A DNA stretch of 64,000 nucleotides from Chromatiales bacterium. Lineage in GTDB: Bacteria > Pseudomonadota > Gammaproteobacteria > Steroidobacterales > GCA-2729495. The position numbers and the translations under genes were made by a program. This document shows, piece by piece, positions 1 to 7,849 of this stretch. Where the stretch lies: positions 45,507-109,506 of the forward strand of contig JAEUPZ010000026.1 of the NCBI GenBank assembly GCA_016789885.1, read 5' to 3'. The notes beneath the pieces were generated by a model. The model made no database searches. It saw only the letters and a program-made list of their open reading frames with translations, and had not been told where the DNA came from. Each line of letters begins with the position of its first letter. Position 1 is the first letter of the stretch.

Positions 1-187
1 CGGCATGGTGGTGGGTGTTGAGGACGTAGTCGAGCTGCCAGCCGCGGGCCTTCAGCTCGCGCAGGATGGCGTCGGCGTCGGGGCTGTCGATGCTGGCGGT
101 GCAGCCGGTGGCCGGGTCGTGGACGAGGTAGCCGTAGTTGTCCGTGAGGCACGGGAACTGGTGCACCTCGAGGGCGGGCGCCGCCAC
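1..187 (-). CDS. gloB: Hydroxyacylglutathione hydrolase (glyoxalase II), 5' part
   Basis: The N-terminal 62 residues run off the left edge of the window. The protein reads VAAPALEVHQFPCLTDNYGY and reaches LNTHHHA, the start of the THHHxDH zinc-binding signature of glyoxalase II in the metallo-beta-lactamase fold. The enzyme hydrolyses S-lactoylglutathione in the cytoplasm to D-lactate and glutathione, completing methylglyoxal detoxification. The GTG at 187 is the only start that gives this frame near moaB; it lies two bases beyond the moaB stop codon, so the two genes are probably cotranscribed. The identity is fairly secure from the LTDNYGYLVHD segment plus THHH, although other metallo-beta-lactamase proteins share the second motif. 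Confidence 0.85.
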   Translation of the reverse strand, partial: MAAPALEVHQFPCLTDNYGYLVHDPATGCTASIDSPDADAILRELKARGWQLDYVLNTHHHA

Positions 188-188
188 G

Positions 189-716
189 TCACTTTTCCTT
201 CAGCCGCGGCATCAGCTCCACCAGGTTGCAGGGCCGGTGGCGGTAGTCGAGCTGGGCGGCGATGAGCCGGTCCCAGCCCGTGGCGCAGGCATTGGTCGAG
301 CCCGGCAGGCAGAACACGAAGGTGCCGTTGGCGACGCCGGCGAGGCAGCGGGACTGCAGCGACGAGGTGCCGATATCCTCGAAGGAAAGGGCCCGGAACA
401 GCTCGCCGAAGCCCTCGATGACCTTGTCGAGCAGCGGTGCGATGGCCTCGGGCGTGCCGTCGCGGCCGGTGATGCCGGTGCCGCCGGTGGTGATGATGGC
501 GTCGACGCCGGGGTCGGCGATCCACGCCGAGACGACGCCGCGGATGCGGTAGATGTCGTCCGCCACGATCTGGCGGTCAGCGAGCCCGTGGCCTGCGTCG
601 GCCAGCCGGTCGACCAGCAGGCCGCCCGACTTGTCGGTGGCCAGCGTGCGCGTGTCCGAGACCGTCAGCACGGCGATGTTGACGGGGCGGAACTCGCGCG
701 GGGCATCAGGCGGCAT
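189..716 (-). CDS. moaB: Molybdenum cofactor biosynthesis protein MoaB/MogA family
   Basis: A 175-residue protein of the MoaB/MogA fold, which adenylylates molybdopterin before metal insertion. Diagnostic segments are [10 protein letters not shown] near residue 14, the loop [16 protein letters not shown] in the middle, [14 protein letters not shown] [10 protein letters not shown], and LPGSTNAC followed by [13 protein letters not shown], all typical of MoaB. Length matches the family (about 170). Its ATG overlaps the end of the CBS-domain gene by 11 bp and its stop is two bases before gloB, indicating one transcription unit. More Mo-cofactor genes (moeA, moaA, xdhC) lie about 32 kb to the right. 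Confidence 0.93.
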   Translation of the reverse strand: MPPDAPREFRPVNIAVLTVSDTRTLATDKSGGLLVDRLADAGHGLADRQIVADDIYRIRGVVSAWIADPGVDAIITTGGTGITGRDGTPEAIAPLLDKVIEGFGELFRALSFEDIGTSSLQSRCLAGVANGTFVFCLPGSTNACATGWDRLIAAQLDYRHRPCNLVELMPRLKEK

Positions 717-1140
717 CGTCGCCTCCGGAACGGCGGAACTGCTCGCGCAGGAAATCCGCGAAATGGTGGCACGCGTCGGTGCCGGTGAAGACGCCGGCGA
801 GCTTCCCCTTGCGGGTGACGATCGCGGCGCCCAGGTGGTTGGTGGCCATGTGGGCCAGGACCTCGTCGAGCGGCGCCTCGAGGTCGACGGCGTAGGCGGG
901 GCTGATCATGGCGTCGCCGACATGCACCTTCTGGCCGTCGGGGTAGGCGAAGTCCGGGCCCAGCACGAGCTTGAGGTCGCGGTCCGAGACGATGCCGACG
1001 AGCTCGCCGTCGCGGGTCACCGGCAGGTGGCGGATGCGGTGCTCGCGCAGGAACTGCTGGGCTGCATCGACGGAGGCCGTGACGTCCACCGAGTACGGGA
1101 ACGGCGTCATGACCGACTTGATCGGGGGAATGCGGCGCAT
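706..1140 (-). CDS. CBS-domain pair protein
   Basis: A 144-residue stand-alone CBS-pair protein. The first CBS unit contains VMTPFPYSV, RHLPV and GIVSDRDLK; the second contains AMISPAYAV and GVFTGTDACH. Such proteins bind adenine nucleotides and act as energy or redox sensors; the partner here is unknown. I chose the ATG at 1140 (MRRIPPIKSVM) over an in-frame start at 1224 because the upstream segment is arginine-rich without motif content and because TATGAT lies six bases before 1140. It heads the unit CBS, moaB, gloB. There is no transmembrane segment. Confidence 0.85.
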   Translation of the reverse strand: MRRIPPIKSVMTPFPYSVDVTASVDAAQQFLREHRIRHLPVTRDGELVGIVSDRDLKLVLGPDFAYPDGQKVHVGDAMISPAYAVDLEAPLDEVLAHMATNHLGAAIVTRKGKLAGVFTGTDACHHFADFLREQFRRSGGDDAA

Positions 1141-1146
1141 GGCGGG

Positions 1147-1152
1147 ATCATA
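1147..1152 (-). promoter_or_regulatory. -10 hexamer of the CBS-moaB-gloB unit, likely leaderless
   Basis: TATGAT on the minus strand (five of six to TATAAT) is separated by only six bases from the ATG at 1140. Transcription would begin at or next to the start codon. No convincing -35 box was found. In 70% GC DNA such a hexamer is uncommon. Confidence 0.45.
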
Positions 1153-1271
1153 CCGCCGCATCGCGCCGGGCGGGGCCGTCGGGCGCCTGCGGGCTTTCCG
1201 TACGCCGGCACGGTGTCGGCCCATGGCGAAAGGCGGTAGGGTAGGGACGGCACCCTGCCTGGAAACGTCCC

Positions 1272-2597
1272 GTGACCGAAGACACCCGGCTGCCCGACCT
1301 CGAGCCCCTCTGGATGCCGTTCACGGCCAACCGGCAGTTCAAGCGCAGCCCGCTGCTGTTCCAGTCGGCCGAAGGGATGTACTTCACCACCACCGACGGC
1401 CGCCGCATCCTCGACGGCATCGCGGGGCTCTGGTGCGTCAACGCCGGGCACTGCCACCCGCGCATCGTCGCCGCCGTGCAGGCGCAGGCGGCGACCCTCG
1501 ACTACGCGACGGCCTTCAACCTGGGGCACCCGGCCGCCTTCGAGCTGGCCGGCCGGCTCACGGCGCTGGCGCCGGCTGGCCTCGACTACGCGTTCTTCGT
1601 GAACTCCGGCTCCGAGGCCGTCGACACGGCGCTGAAGATGGCGCTGGCCTACCACCGGGCCCGGGGCGAGGCCCAGCGCATCCGCTTCATCGGCCGGGAA
1701 CGCGGCTACCACGGCGTCGGCTTCGGCGGCATCTCGGTGGGCGGCATCGTCTCGAACCGGCGCGTCTTCGCCGGCGCCATGCTGCCGGGGGTCGACCACC
1801 TGCCCCACACCCACGACCTGGCGCGCAACGCCTTCAGCCGGGGGCTGCCGGCCCACGGCGCCGGACTCGCCGACGCCCTCGAGCGCATCGTCGCGCTGCA
1901 CGACCCGTCGACCATCGCCGCGGTGATCGTCGAGCCCGTGGCCGGCTCTGCCGGCGTGCTGCCGCCGCCCCGGGGCTACCTCGAGCGGCTGCGCGCGCTC
2001 TGCGACAGGTACGGCCTGCTGCTGATCTTCGACGAGGTCATCACCGGCTTCGGCCGCACCGGCACGGCCTTCGGGGCCGAGACCTTCGGCGTGACGCCGG
2101 ATCTCCTGACGGTGGCGAAGGGGCTGACCTCCGGGATGGTCCCCATGGGCGCGGTGCTCGTCGACCGGCGCATCTACGACGGCGTGATGACGGGGCCGGA
2201 GCAGGTCATCGAGTTCGCCCACGGCTACACCTACTCGGGCCACCCGCTGGCCTGTGCCGCCGGCCTCGCGGCGCTCGACGTCTACCGCGACGAGGGTCTC
2301 TTCGAGCGCGCCGCGGCGCTGGCGCCGGCCTTCGAGGCGGCGCTGCACTCGCTGAAGGGCCTGCCCCACGTCATCGACATCCGCAACGTGGGTCTCATGG
2401 GCGCCGTCGAGCTCGAGCCCCGGCCCGGCGCGCCGACGGCCCGGGCCATGGACGTGTTCCGCCACTGCTTCGACCAGGGCGTGCTGGTGCGGATCACCGG
2501 CGAGACGGTGGCGCTGACGCCGCCGCTCGTCATCAGCGAGGGCCAGGTCGGGCAGCTCGTCGAGGCCATCGGCCGGGCGCTGCGCGCCGTGGCCTGA
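1272..2597 (+). CDS. Class III omega-aminotransferase (beta-alanine:pyruvate type)
   Basis: A 441-residue PLP-dependent class III aminotransferase, close to the usual 440-450. LWMPFTANRQFK and GLWCVNAGHCHPRI near the N-terminus are typical of beta-alanine/omega-amino acid:pyruvate transaminases. FDEVITGFGRTGT carries the PLP-pyridine aspartate, and AKGLTSG carries the Schiff-base lysine, K283. These enzymes move an omega-amino group to pyruvate to make alanine plus an aldehyde. The start is the GTG at 1272. Alanine dehydrogenase follows 20 bp downstream; together they could regenerate pyruvate and release ammonium, coupling amine catabolism to NADH production. The exact amine substrate cannot be read from sequence. 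Confidence 0.88.
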   Translation: MTEDTRLPDLEPLWMPFTANRQFKRSPLLFQSAEGMYFTTTDGRRILDGIAGLWCVNAGHCHPRIVAAVQAQAATLDYATAFNLGHPAAFELAGRLTALAPAGLDYAFFVNSGSEAVDTALKMALAYHRARGEAQRIRFIGRERGYHGVGFGGISVGGIVSNRRVFAGAMLPGVDHLPHTHDLARNAFSRGLPAHGAGLADALERIVALHDPSTIAAVIVEPVAGSAGVLPPPRGYLERLRALCDRYGLLLIFDEVITGFGRTGTAFGAETFGVTPDLLTVAKGLTSGMVPMGAVLVDRRIYDGVMTGPEQVIEFAHGYTYSGHPLACAAGLAALDVYRDEGLFERAAALAPAFEAALHSLKGLPHVIDIRNVGLMGAVELEPRPGAPTARAMDVFRHCFDQGVLVRITGETVALTPPLVISEGQVGQLVEAIGRALRAVA

Positions 2598-2617
2598 TCC
2601 GGCCGGGGAGGGAAGCC

Positions 2618-3733
2618 ATGCGCATCGGCGTACCGAAGGAGATCAAGCCCGACGAGTACCGCGTGGGCCTGACACCGGCGAGCGTGCGCGAACTCGTGCA
2701 CCACGGCCATGAGGTGCTTGTCGAGGCCGGCGCCGGTGATGGCGTCGGCGTGCGCGACGCCGACTACGTCCGCGCCGGGGCCCGCATGCTGCCGGCAGCC
2801 GCCGAGGTCTGGGCCGGCGCGGAGCTCGTCGTCAAGGTCAAGGAGCCGCAGCCCGTCGAGTACGCGCACCTGCGTCGTGGCCTCGTGCTCTTCACCTACC
2901 TCCACCTGGCGCCGGATCCGGGCCAGACCGCGGCCCTGCTGAAGTCGGGCTGCACCGCCATCGCCTACGAGACGGTGACGTGCCCCCACGGATCGCTGCC
3001 GCTGCTGTCACCCATGAGCGAGGTGGCCGGGCGCATGGCCGTGCAGGCCGGCGCCCACTGCCTCGAGCGCGAGGCCGGTGGCCCGGGCATCCTGCTCGGC
3101 GGCGTGCCGGGCGTGCGCGCCGCCAGCGTCGTGGTGCTGGGCGGCGGCACCGTGGGCACCAACGCCATCCGCGTGGCCATGGGGATGGAGGCCCAGGTCA
3201 CCGTCATCGACCGGTCGCTGGCGCGGCTCAAGGAGCTCGACTTCCAGTTCGGCGGGCGGCTCAACACCATCTACTCCACGGTCGAGGCCATCGAGCACTA
3301 CGTGGCCGACGCCGACCTCGTCATCGGTGCCGTGCTGGTACCGGGCGCCGCCGCGCCCCGGCTGGTGACGCGGGAGATGGTCCGCGCCATGCGCGGCCGC
3401 TCGGTCATCGTCGACGTCGCCATCGACCAGGGCGGCTGCTGCGAGACCAGCCGGCCCACGACCCACTCGAAGCCCACCTACGTGGAGGAGGGTGTCGTGC
3501 ACTACTGCGTCGCGAACATGCCGGGCGCCGTGGCCCGTACCTCGGCCTTCGCGCTGAACAACGCGACGCTGCCCTACGTGCTGGCCCTGGCGGGGAAGGG
3601 GTGGTGGCAGGCGCTGGCCGATGACGCCGGGTTCCGCGCGGGGCTGAACGTGCACGAGGGTGTCCTGACGTGCCCGGCCGTGGCCGATGCCCTCGGGCTG
3701 CCCTGGACGCCCGCGGAAGGTCTGGTCGGCTGA
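2618..3733 (+). CDS. ald: Alanine dehydrogenase
   Basis: A 371-residue enzyme catalysing reversible NAD-dependent deamination of L-alanine to pyruvate and ammonia. Family hallmarks are the N-terminal [19 protein letters not shown], the substrate-binding lysine in [14 protein letters not shown], the Rossmann glycines [12 protein letters not shown], and [19 protein letters not shown] near residue 270. The length is exact for Ald. The ATG at 2618 follows a purine-rich ribosome-binding site (GGGGAGGGA). It sits 20 bp behind the omega-aminotransferase and is probably cotranscribed with it, which suggests a catabolic role: recycling the alanine made by the transaminase. Confidence 0.95.
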   Translation: MRIGVPKEIKPDEYRVGLTPASVRELVHHGHEVLVEAGAGDGVGVRDADYVRAGARMLPAAAEVWAGAELVVKVKEPQPVEYAHLRRGLVLFTYLHLAPDPGQTAALLKSGCTAIAYETVTCPHGSLPLLSPMSEVAGRMAVQAGAHCLEREAGGPGILLGGVPGVRAASVVVLGGGTVGTNAIRVAMGMEAQVTVIDRSLARLKELDFQFGGRLNTIYSTVEAIEHYVADADLVIGAVLVPGAAAPRLVTREMVRAMRGRSVIVDVAIDQGGCCETSRPTTHSKPTYVEEGVVHYCVANMPGAVARTSAFALNNATLPYVLALAGKGWWQALADDAGFRAGLNVHEGVLTCPAVADALGLPWTPAEGLVG

Positions 3734-3853
3734 GACCTGCTTCCGCGCTTATGGCAATTGCTGCTAATGCGCGTGTCGGAACCGTTGACGAATCGGTTTG
3801 CCGGGTGATGACAGCGCCATGCAAGTGATTGTTCTGGAAGGGCAATGGTTCTC

Positions 3854-3869
3854 TGGCACGCGCATTGCA
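3854..3869 (+). promoter_or_regulatory. Sigma-54 (RpoN) promoter of first PEP-CTERM gene
   Basis: TGGCACG-N4-TTGCA matches the -24/-12 consensus exactly, with the GG and GC dinucleotides 12 bases apart. It lies about 60 bp before the start codon at 3930. RpoN dependence of PEP-CTERM genes, through the PrsK/PrsR system, is known from other proteobacteria. Confidence 0.85.
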
Positions 3870-3929
3870 TTCTCTTCAGCGCAGAGGCCCGACGACGACG
3901 CCGGCCAGTGGCTCCAAGGAAGAAGAACA

Positions 3930-4658
3930 ATGCAGAACAAGAAGAACATCCTGCTGGCTGGCGTCGCCCTGTTCGCGCTGGGTCTTGCCACCGCGAACGC
4001 GATGCCGCTCTCAATCATCAGCTCCGTCGGTGGTGCCCCCACCGGCACCGTCAAGTTCAACTTCAACGACCTCGCCAACTCCGGCGGCGGCGGCAGCCAG
4101 GTCGCGACCCGCAGCGACGGCGGCTCCCCGGCCTACCAGATGACCGTGCAGTTCGGCAGCAACGCCCGCGCCGTCACGGGCGCGCAGTCGGGCCAGTACG
4201 CGCGTCCGGTCCTCTCGGGCAGCAATGGCGTCGGATTTGGTCCCGGCGGGACCAACCAGCCGGGCGGCGTCGACACGACCCGCTACCTGACGACGGGCAC
4301 GAGCTCGGTGACGATGCTGCTGCCCTTCCAGGCCCAGTACTTCGGGCTGCTGTGGGGCTCGGTGGACACGTACAACTACCTCGACTTCTACAACGGCGCC
4401 ACGCTGCTCGGCACCATCACTGGTTCGATGGTCACGCCGGCGGCCACCGGCGACCAGGGTGTGAACGGTACGTACTACGTGAACATCAACTCGACCCAGG
4501 CCTTCAACAAGGTGGTCGCGCGCAGCACGCAGTTCGCCTTCGAGTTCGACAACGTGGCCCTCGGCCAGCGCCGCATCGGCGTGCCCGAGCCGGCCTCCCT
4601 GGCCCTGATGGGCCTCGGCCTGCTCGGGGCCGGCTTCGCCCGCCGCCGCGCCCGCTGA
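3930..4658 (+). CDS. PEP-CTERM sorting-domain surface protein 1
   Basis: A 242-residue exported protein. A signal peptide (MQNKKN, then a hydrophobic stretch ending ATANA) is followed by a low-complexity Gly/Ser/Thr-rich body and a C-terminal sorting signal: VPEPASLAL, a hydrophobic helix and an Arg cluster. Exosortase cleaves such signals and the protein is retained on the surface or in exopolysaccharide. The core has FGLLWGSVDTYN, shared with the next gene, placing both in one family (possibly the Npun_F0296-like exosortase substrates). The ATG at 3930 is preceded by AAGGAAGAAG. No exosortase gene lies in the window. The last 72 bases are identical to those of the neighbour. Confidence 0.88.
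   Translation: MQNKKNILLAGVALFALGLATANAMPLSIISSVGGAPTGTVKFNFNDLANSGGGGSQVATRSDGGSPAYQMTVQFGSNARAVTGAQSGQYARPVLSGSNGVGFGPGGTNQPGGVDTTRYLTTGTSSVTMLLPFQAQYFGLLWGSVDTYNYLDFYNGATLLGTITGSMVTPAATGDQGVNGTYYVNINSTQAFNKVVARSTQFAFEFDNVALGQRRIGVPEPASLALMGLGLLGAGFARRRAR
4587..4658 (+). repeat. 72-nt exact repeat, copy 1 (PEP-CTERM tail)
   Basis: Identical base for base to 5534-5605, from the GAG of VPEP through the TGA stop codon. The match breaks immediately on both sides. The upstream coding parts of the two genes are clearly diverged. Confidence 0.95.
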
Positions 4659-4688
4659 ACGGCCCGACTCGGCAAGCGAGTGCGTATC

Positions 4689-4723
4689 GCGAGGGGTGGC
4701 CATCGGCCACCCCTCGCCCTTTT
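4689..4723 (+). terminator. Intrinsic terminator after PEP-CTERM 1
   Basis: A perfect 13-bp stem (GCGAGGGGTGGCC and its complement) with a three-base loop ATC is followed by CCTTTT, 30 bp after the stop codon. It separates the two PEP-CTERM genes into independent units. Confidence 0.9.
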
Positions 4724-4851
4724 CCGGGGCCTGGTTTCCCGGTGCGCATGGCCGGGTCCCCGCTACCATGTCCGACGCGGGTTGTCGGATTCCTTTACTG
4801 ATGCCTCGGCCGGTTTGACGTAACTCGCTGATCTGCTTGAAGGCCATCGGC

Positions 4852-4867
4852 TGGCGCGGAATTTGCT
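4852..4867 (+). promoter_or_regulatory. Sigma-54 (RpoN) promoter of second PEP-CTERM gene
   Basis: TGGCGCG-N4-TTGCT keeps the GG/GC pair at the required 12-base spacing and matches the -24/-12 consensus at most positions. It lies 58 bp before the start codon at 4925, almost the same distance as in the first gene. Confidence 0.75.
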
Positions 4868-4924
4868 TCGATCCGGGGTGCGTGGGACAAGAAGCATTCT
4901 GCCCAGCCTTAGGAGTCCAGACTG

Positions 4925-5605
4925 ATGAGAACAACAACCAAGCTCGCCGCCGGTGCCGCCCTCTATGTGGCCGGCCTGGCAAGCGCCCTCGCGGTGCCCA
5001 CGGTCACCGTCGTGGCGTACTCATCCCAGGGTGCCGGCAACACCGCCGGTATCGCCTTCGCCCAGGGGTATAACGGGACGACGCCCGCCGGCGCCACCTG
5101 GAGTTCCGACCCGCTCGTGACACCGCCGCCCGGCAACCTGTCGGGCGTCTACCAGTCCCCGTTCAACAGCAACGCCCTGACGGGGACACGCACCTACTTC
5201 TCCGTTGGCGGTGTCGATGCGGCCGGTGACGGCGCTCTCTCGCCCGTCACGCTGACCCTGGCCGGGGCCCAGAGCGTCTTCAGCCTGCTGTGGGGCTCGA
5301 TCGACACCTACAACACCATCGAGTTCCTCGGCGGAACGGTCGGGTCGTATTCGCTGACCGGCACGGGACTCATGGGCATCCTGAACACGCAGTTCTCGAC
5401 GAGCTTCGCCCCGGATGGGAACGGCAACTACGAGAAGGTCGCACTGGTGAACTTCGACTTTGGCCGGGATACGTTCTCCAGCATCAAGTTCACGTCGACC
5501 CAGGCGGCCCTCGAGTTCGCCCTGCCGGTTCCGGAGCCGGCCTCCCTGGCCCTGATGGGCCTCGGCCTGCTCGGGGCCGGCTTCGCCCGCCGCCGCGCCC
5601 GCTGA
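4925..5605 (+). CDS. PEP-CTERM sorting-domain surface protein 2
   Basis: A 226-residue paralogue of the preceding gene. It has a signal peptide (MRTTTKLAAGAALYVAGLASALA), a Gly/Thr/Ser-rich body, the shared motif FSLLWGSIDTYN near residue 120, and the same VPEPASLAL sorting helix with an RRR tail. Predicted fate: export, exosortase cleavage at PEP and surface display. The ATG at 4925 follows TTAGGAGTCCAG, a good ribosome-binding site. It has its own sigma-54 promoter and terminator, so the pair looks like a regulon duplicated as complete units rather than an operon. Confidence 0.88.
   Translation: MRTTTKLAAGAALYVAGLASALAVPTVTVVAYSSQGAGNTAGIAFAQGYNGTTPAGATWSSDPLVTPPPGNLSGVYQSPFNSNALTGTRTYFSVGGVDAAGDGALSPVTLTLAGAQSVFSLLWGSIDTYNTIEFLGGTVGSYSLTGTGLMGILNTQFSTSFAPDGNGNYEKVALVNFDFGRDTFSSIKFTSTQAALEFALPVPEPASLALMGLGLLGAGFARRRAR
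5534..5605 (+). repeat. 72-nt exact repeat, copy 2 (PEP-CTERM tail)
   Basis: Second copy of the sequence at 4587-4658, again ending exactly at the stop codon. Confidence 0.95.
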
Positions 5606-5625
5606 GTCCCGCACAGCCGTAACGC

Positions 5626-5664
5626 CAGGGGCGGCCCGCGCGGCGGGCCGCCCCTGCGCTTTTC
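5626..5664 (+). terminator. Intrinsic terminator after PEP-CTERM 2
   Basis: A perfect 14-bp stem (CAGGGGCGGCCCGC and its complement) with loop GCG is followed by CGCTTTT. The loop, tail and following TTCCGGG resemble the terminator of the first gene, but the stem sequence differs. Confidence 0.9.
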
Positions 5665-5727
5665 CGGGCCGCTGTCCACTCGCGGCGACACGGACGCACC
5701 GTTGCCCGCATCCTGCGCCCCCCGCGC

Positions 5728-5733
5728 GATAAT
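5728..5733 (+). promoter_or_regulatory. -10 hexamer of the GH17 gene, likely leaderless
   Basis: GATAAT (five of six) ends six bases before the ATG at 5740, so the mRNA would start at the start codon. A possible -35, TTGCCC at 5702, has a long 20-bp spacer. Confidence 0.4.
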
Positions 5734-5739
5734 GGGCGG

Positions 5740-7347
5740 ATGACCCGAGCTTTCCCGTGGTGGCGCCACGCGCCGGTGTGGCTGGCCAGCCTGTTTCTGG
5801 CCACTGCTGTCCTTGCCAGTGCCGGCTTCTGGTGGGCGCTGGGCGGCGAGCGGGCGGTGCCGGGCGGTATCGCCGCAGGCGACCGCCTGCAGTGCGCCTC
5901 GTACACGCCCTTCCGGGGCGGCGACACGCCGCTGCGCTTCACCGTCGACCGGCAGCGCCTCGCGCAGGATTTCGCGCTGCTGTCACCTCGCGTCGGCTGC
6001 CTGCGGCTCTACTCGGTGCGCGGCATGGAGCTGGTGCCCGAGGTGGCCGGGGAGCACGGCCTCACGCTGATCCTCGGCGCCTGGATCGGCCGCGACCGCG
6101 CGGACAACGAGCGCGAGGTGGCGGGCCTCATCCGCCTCGCCAGTCAGTATCCCGACGTGGTGCAGGCCGTCCTGGTCGGCAACGAGGTGCTGCTGCGGCG
6201 CGAACAGACGGCCGCGCAGCTCGCCGGGTACCTCCGGCGCGTGAAGGCAGCGGTGCGGCAGCCGGTCAGCTACGGCGACGTGTGGGAGTTCTGGTTGCGC
6301 AACCCGGGGCTGGCGGCCGACGTCGACTTCGTGACCATCCACCTGCTGCCGTACTGGGAGGACGAGCCGGCGGGCATCGACGCAGCCATCGCGGCGGTGG
6401 CCGCCGCCCGGGCCAGGGTGGCCGCGGCTTTTCCGGGCAAGGACGTCCTCGTGGGGGAGGCCGGCTGGCCGTCGGAGGGCCGCCAGCGGGAGGCGGCGGT
6501 GCCGTCCCGGGTGAACCAGGCGCGCTTCGTCCGCGGGTTCCTCGCGCGGGCCCGCAGCGAGGGCTGGCGTTACAACCTGATCGAGGCGTTCGACCAGCCG
6601 TGGAAGCGCGCGCAGGAGGGCGCGGTGGGCGGGTACTGGGGGCTCTTCGACGCCGAGCGGCGCGACAAGGGCGTGCTGTCCGGCCCCGTCTCCGACGTGC
6701 CCGCCTGGCCCGGCCTGCTCGGCCTCGCGGTGCTGCTGGCCGGGCTGGTCCTCGCCGCGGGCGGCACGTGGCGGTCGCCGGTGGCCGTTGCCCTCGCGGC
6801 GGCGGGCGGCAACGGCGTTGCTATGCACGTGCACCAGTGGCAGCTGTTCAGCCGCGCACCGGCCGAGTCGCTGTGGTTTGCCGCGCTGGGCGCCGTGGCG
6901 CTGGCGGCAACTTGGCTGGGCTGCCGGCGCGCGGCGGGCGGGGCGGGCAGGCCCTGGCACGACGTCGTCCTGGGCGTCGCGGCGGCCCTGGCGGCCATCG
7001 TGATGCTGGGACTCGTCTTCGACCCGCGCTACCGCCACTTCCCGGTGGGCGCGTTCCTGGCGCCGGCGCTGGCGGCACTCTGGCCCGTGCCGGCCTCGGG
7101 ATGCTGGCGCGACCGGCACCGGGTGCTGGCGGGGCTGCTGCTCGTCGGCGTGCCCTTCGTGCTGTGGCAGGAGACGTTGCTGAACGTGCAGGCCCTGGGC
7201 TGGTGTGCCGTCGCAGCCCTGCTGGCGCTGGGGCTGCTGCGGGCGAGCCCTCAGGGCGACGTGCGCGTGGTTGGCCTCAAGGCGCCGGCGTCGGCGAGTG
7301 CCAGCAGCGCGACCACCGCGGCCGGCGCGCCGAAGCGCACGTTGTAG
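5740..7347 (+). CDS. Membrane-anchored GH17 beta-1,3-glucanase/transglycosylase
   Basis: A 535-residue protein. One N-terminal membrane anchor (residues 12-32) is followed by a glycoside hydrolase family 17 barrel (about 45-305) and then several hydrophobic segments (about 323-510). GH17 hallmarks: RLYSV early in the barrel, VGNEVLLR with the probable acid/base E149, and GEAGWPSEG with the probable nucleophile E240. Proteobacterial GH17 domains often act as beta-1,3-glucan transglycosylases or glucanases in cyclic or branched glucan synthesis, frequently fused to a GT2 domain. Here the C-terminal part is a polytopic region without an evident GT2 motif. The 3' end overlaps a convergent gene by 97 bp. 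Confidence 0.85.
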   Translation: MTRAFPWWRHAPVWLASLFLATAVLASAGFWWALGGERAVPGGIAAGDRLQCASYTPFRGGDTPLRFTVDRQRLAQDFALLSPRVGCLRLYSVRGMELVPEVAGEHGLTLILGAWIGRDRADNEREVAGLIRLASQYPDVVQAVLVGNEVLLRREQTAAQLAGYLRRVKAAVRQPVSYGDVWEFWLRNPGLAADVDFVTIHLLPYWEDEPAGIDAAIAAVAAARARVAAAFPGKDVLVGEAGWPSEGRQREAAVPSRVNQARFVRGFLARARSEGWRYNLIEAFDQPWKRAQEGAVGGYWGLFDAERRDKGVLSGPVSDVPAWPGLLGLAVLLAGLVLAAGGTWRSPVAVALAAAGGNGVAMHVHQWQLFSRAPAESLWFAALGAVALAATWLGCRRAAGGAGRPWHDVVLGVAAALAAIVMLGLVFDPRYRHFPVGAFLAPALAALWPVPASGCWRDRHRVLAGLLLVGVPFVLWQETLLNVQALGWCAVAALLALGLLRASPQGDVRVVGLKAPASASASSATTAAGAPKRTL

Positions 7348-7646
7348 AGCACCAGCGCCGGCAGCGCCACCAGCAGCGCGGCGGTCGCGAGCCAGGACCT
7401 GCGCGGTGCTGGCACGAGCCACGCCAGTGCCGCCATGGCAAGGGCCGTGATGCCGAAGGCCTGGAAGTGGATCGTGAGCCCCAGCGCGGCCCGGCCCCGG
7501 CAGAGCAGCCCATCGGGAGCGCCGAGGCAGGGATCGGCCGCGGGCTCGACCTCCATCAGGCCGAAGCGGATGCCGTAGAGGACCGCCAGCCACAGGACGA
7601 TGGCCGCCGGCAGCAGCAGCGTGGTGCGAGTGCTTCTCGTGTGCAT
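7251..7646 (-). CDS. Small polytopic membrane protein, function unknown
   Basis: A 131-residue protein with about four hydrophobic segments (near residues 10-25, 55-75, 80-97 and 100-118) and two cysteines in a short loop (ADPCLGAPDGLLCRG). I do not recognise a family. The ATG at 7646 (MHTRSTRTTLLLPAAIV) starts a typical inner-membrane protein; an open extension to 7796 is Arg/Ala-rich and probably non-coding. The gene converges with the GH17 gene and shares its last 97 bp with that gene's 3' end, so one or both C-terminal tails are constrained by the opposite strand. Confidence 0.6.
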   Translation of the reverse strand: MHTRSTRTTLLLPAAIVLWLAVLYGIRFGLMEVEPAADPCLGAPDGLLCRGRAALGLTIHFQAFGITALAMAALAWLVPAPRRSWLATAALLVALPALVLYNVRFGAPAAVVALLALADAGALRPTTRTSP

Positions 7647-7776
7647 GCCTTCAGGAAACCTCAGCGTTTCGCCCGTGCACGGGCCGCAGCAAGGGCGGAG
7701 CCGCGTGTCGTGCGCGCCTGCCGCCATGTTAACCGTGCGTGCCGCGGCCGCGCGCGCCGCGCGGCGGGCGATCGGG

Positions 7777-7806
7777 TTGCGGCTCCGGGCGACCATCGCT
7801 TAGAGT
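7777..7806 (+). promoter_or_regulatory. Candidate promoter of the tpsA-tpsB unit
   Basis: TTGCGG at 7777 and TAGAGT at 7801 are 18 bp apart. The predicted transcription start near 7811-7813 coincides with an in-frame GTG at 7811 and lies upstream of the alternative GTG starts at 7850 and 7913. Confidence 0.4.
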
Positions 7807-7849
7807 CCCGGTGACGCCGGCCAATGCGGCGGCCACGAAGAAGAAGAAC

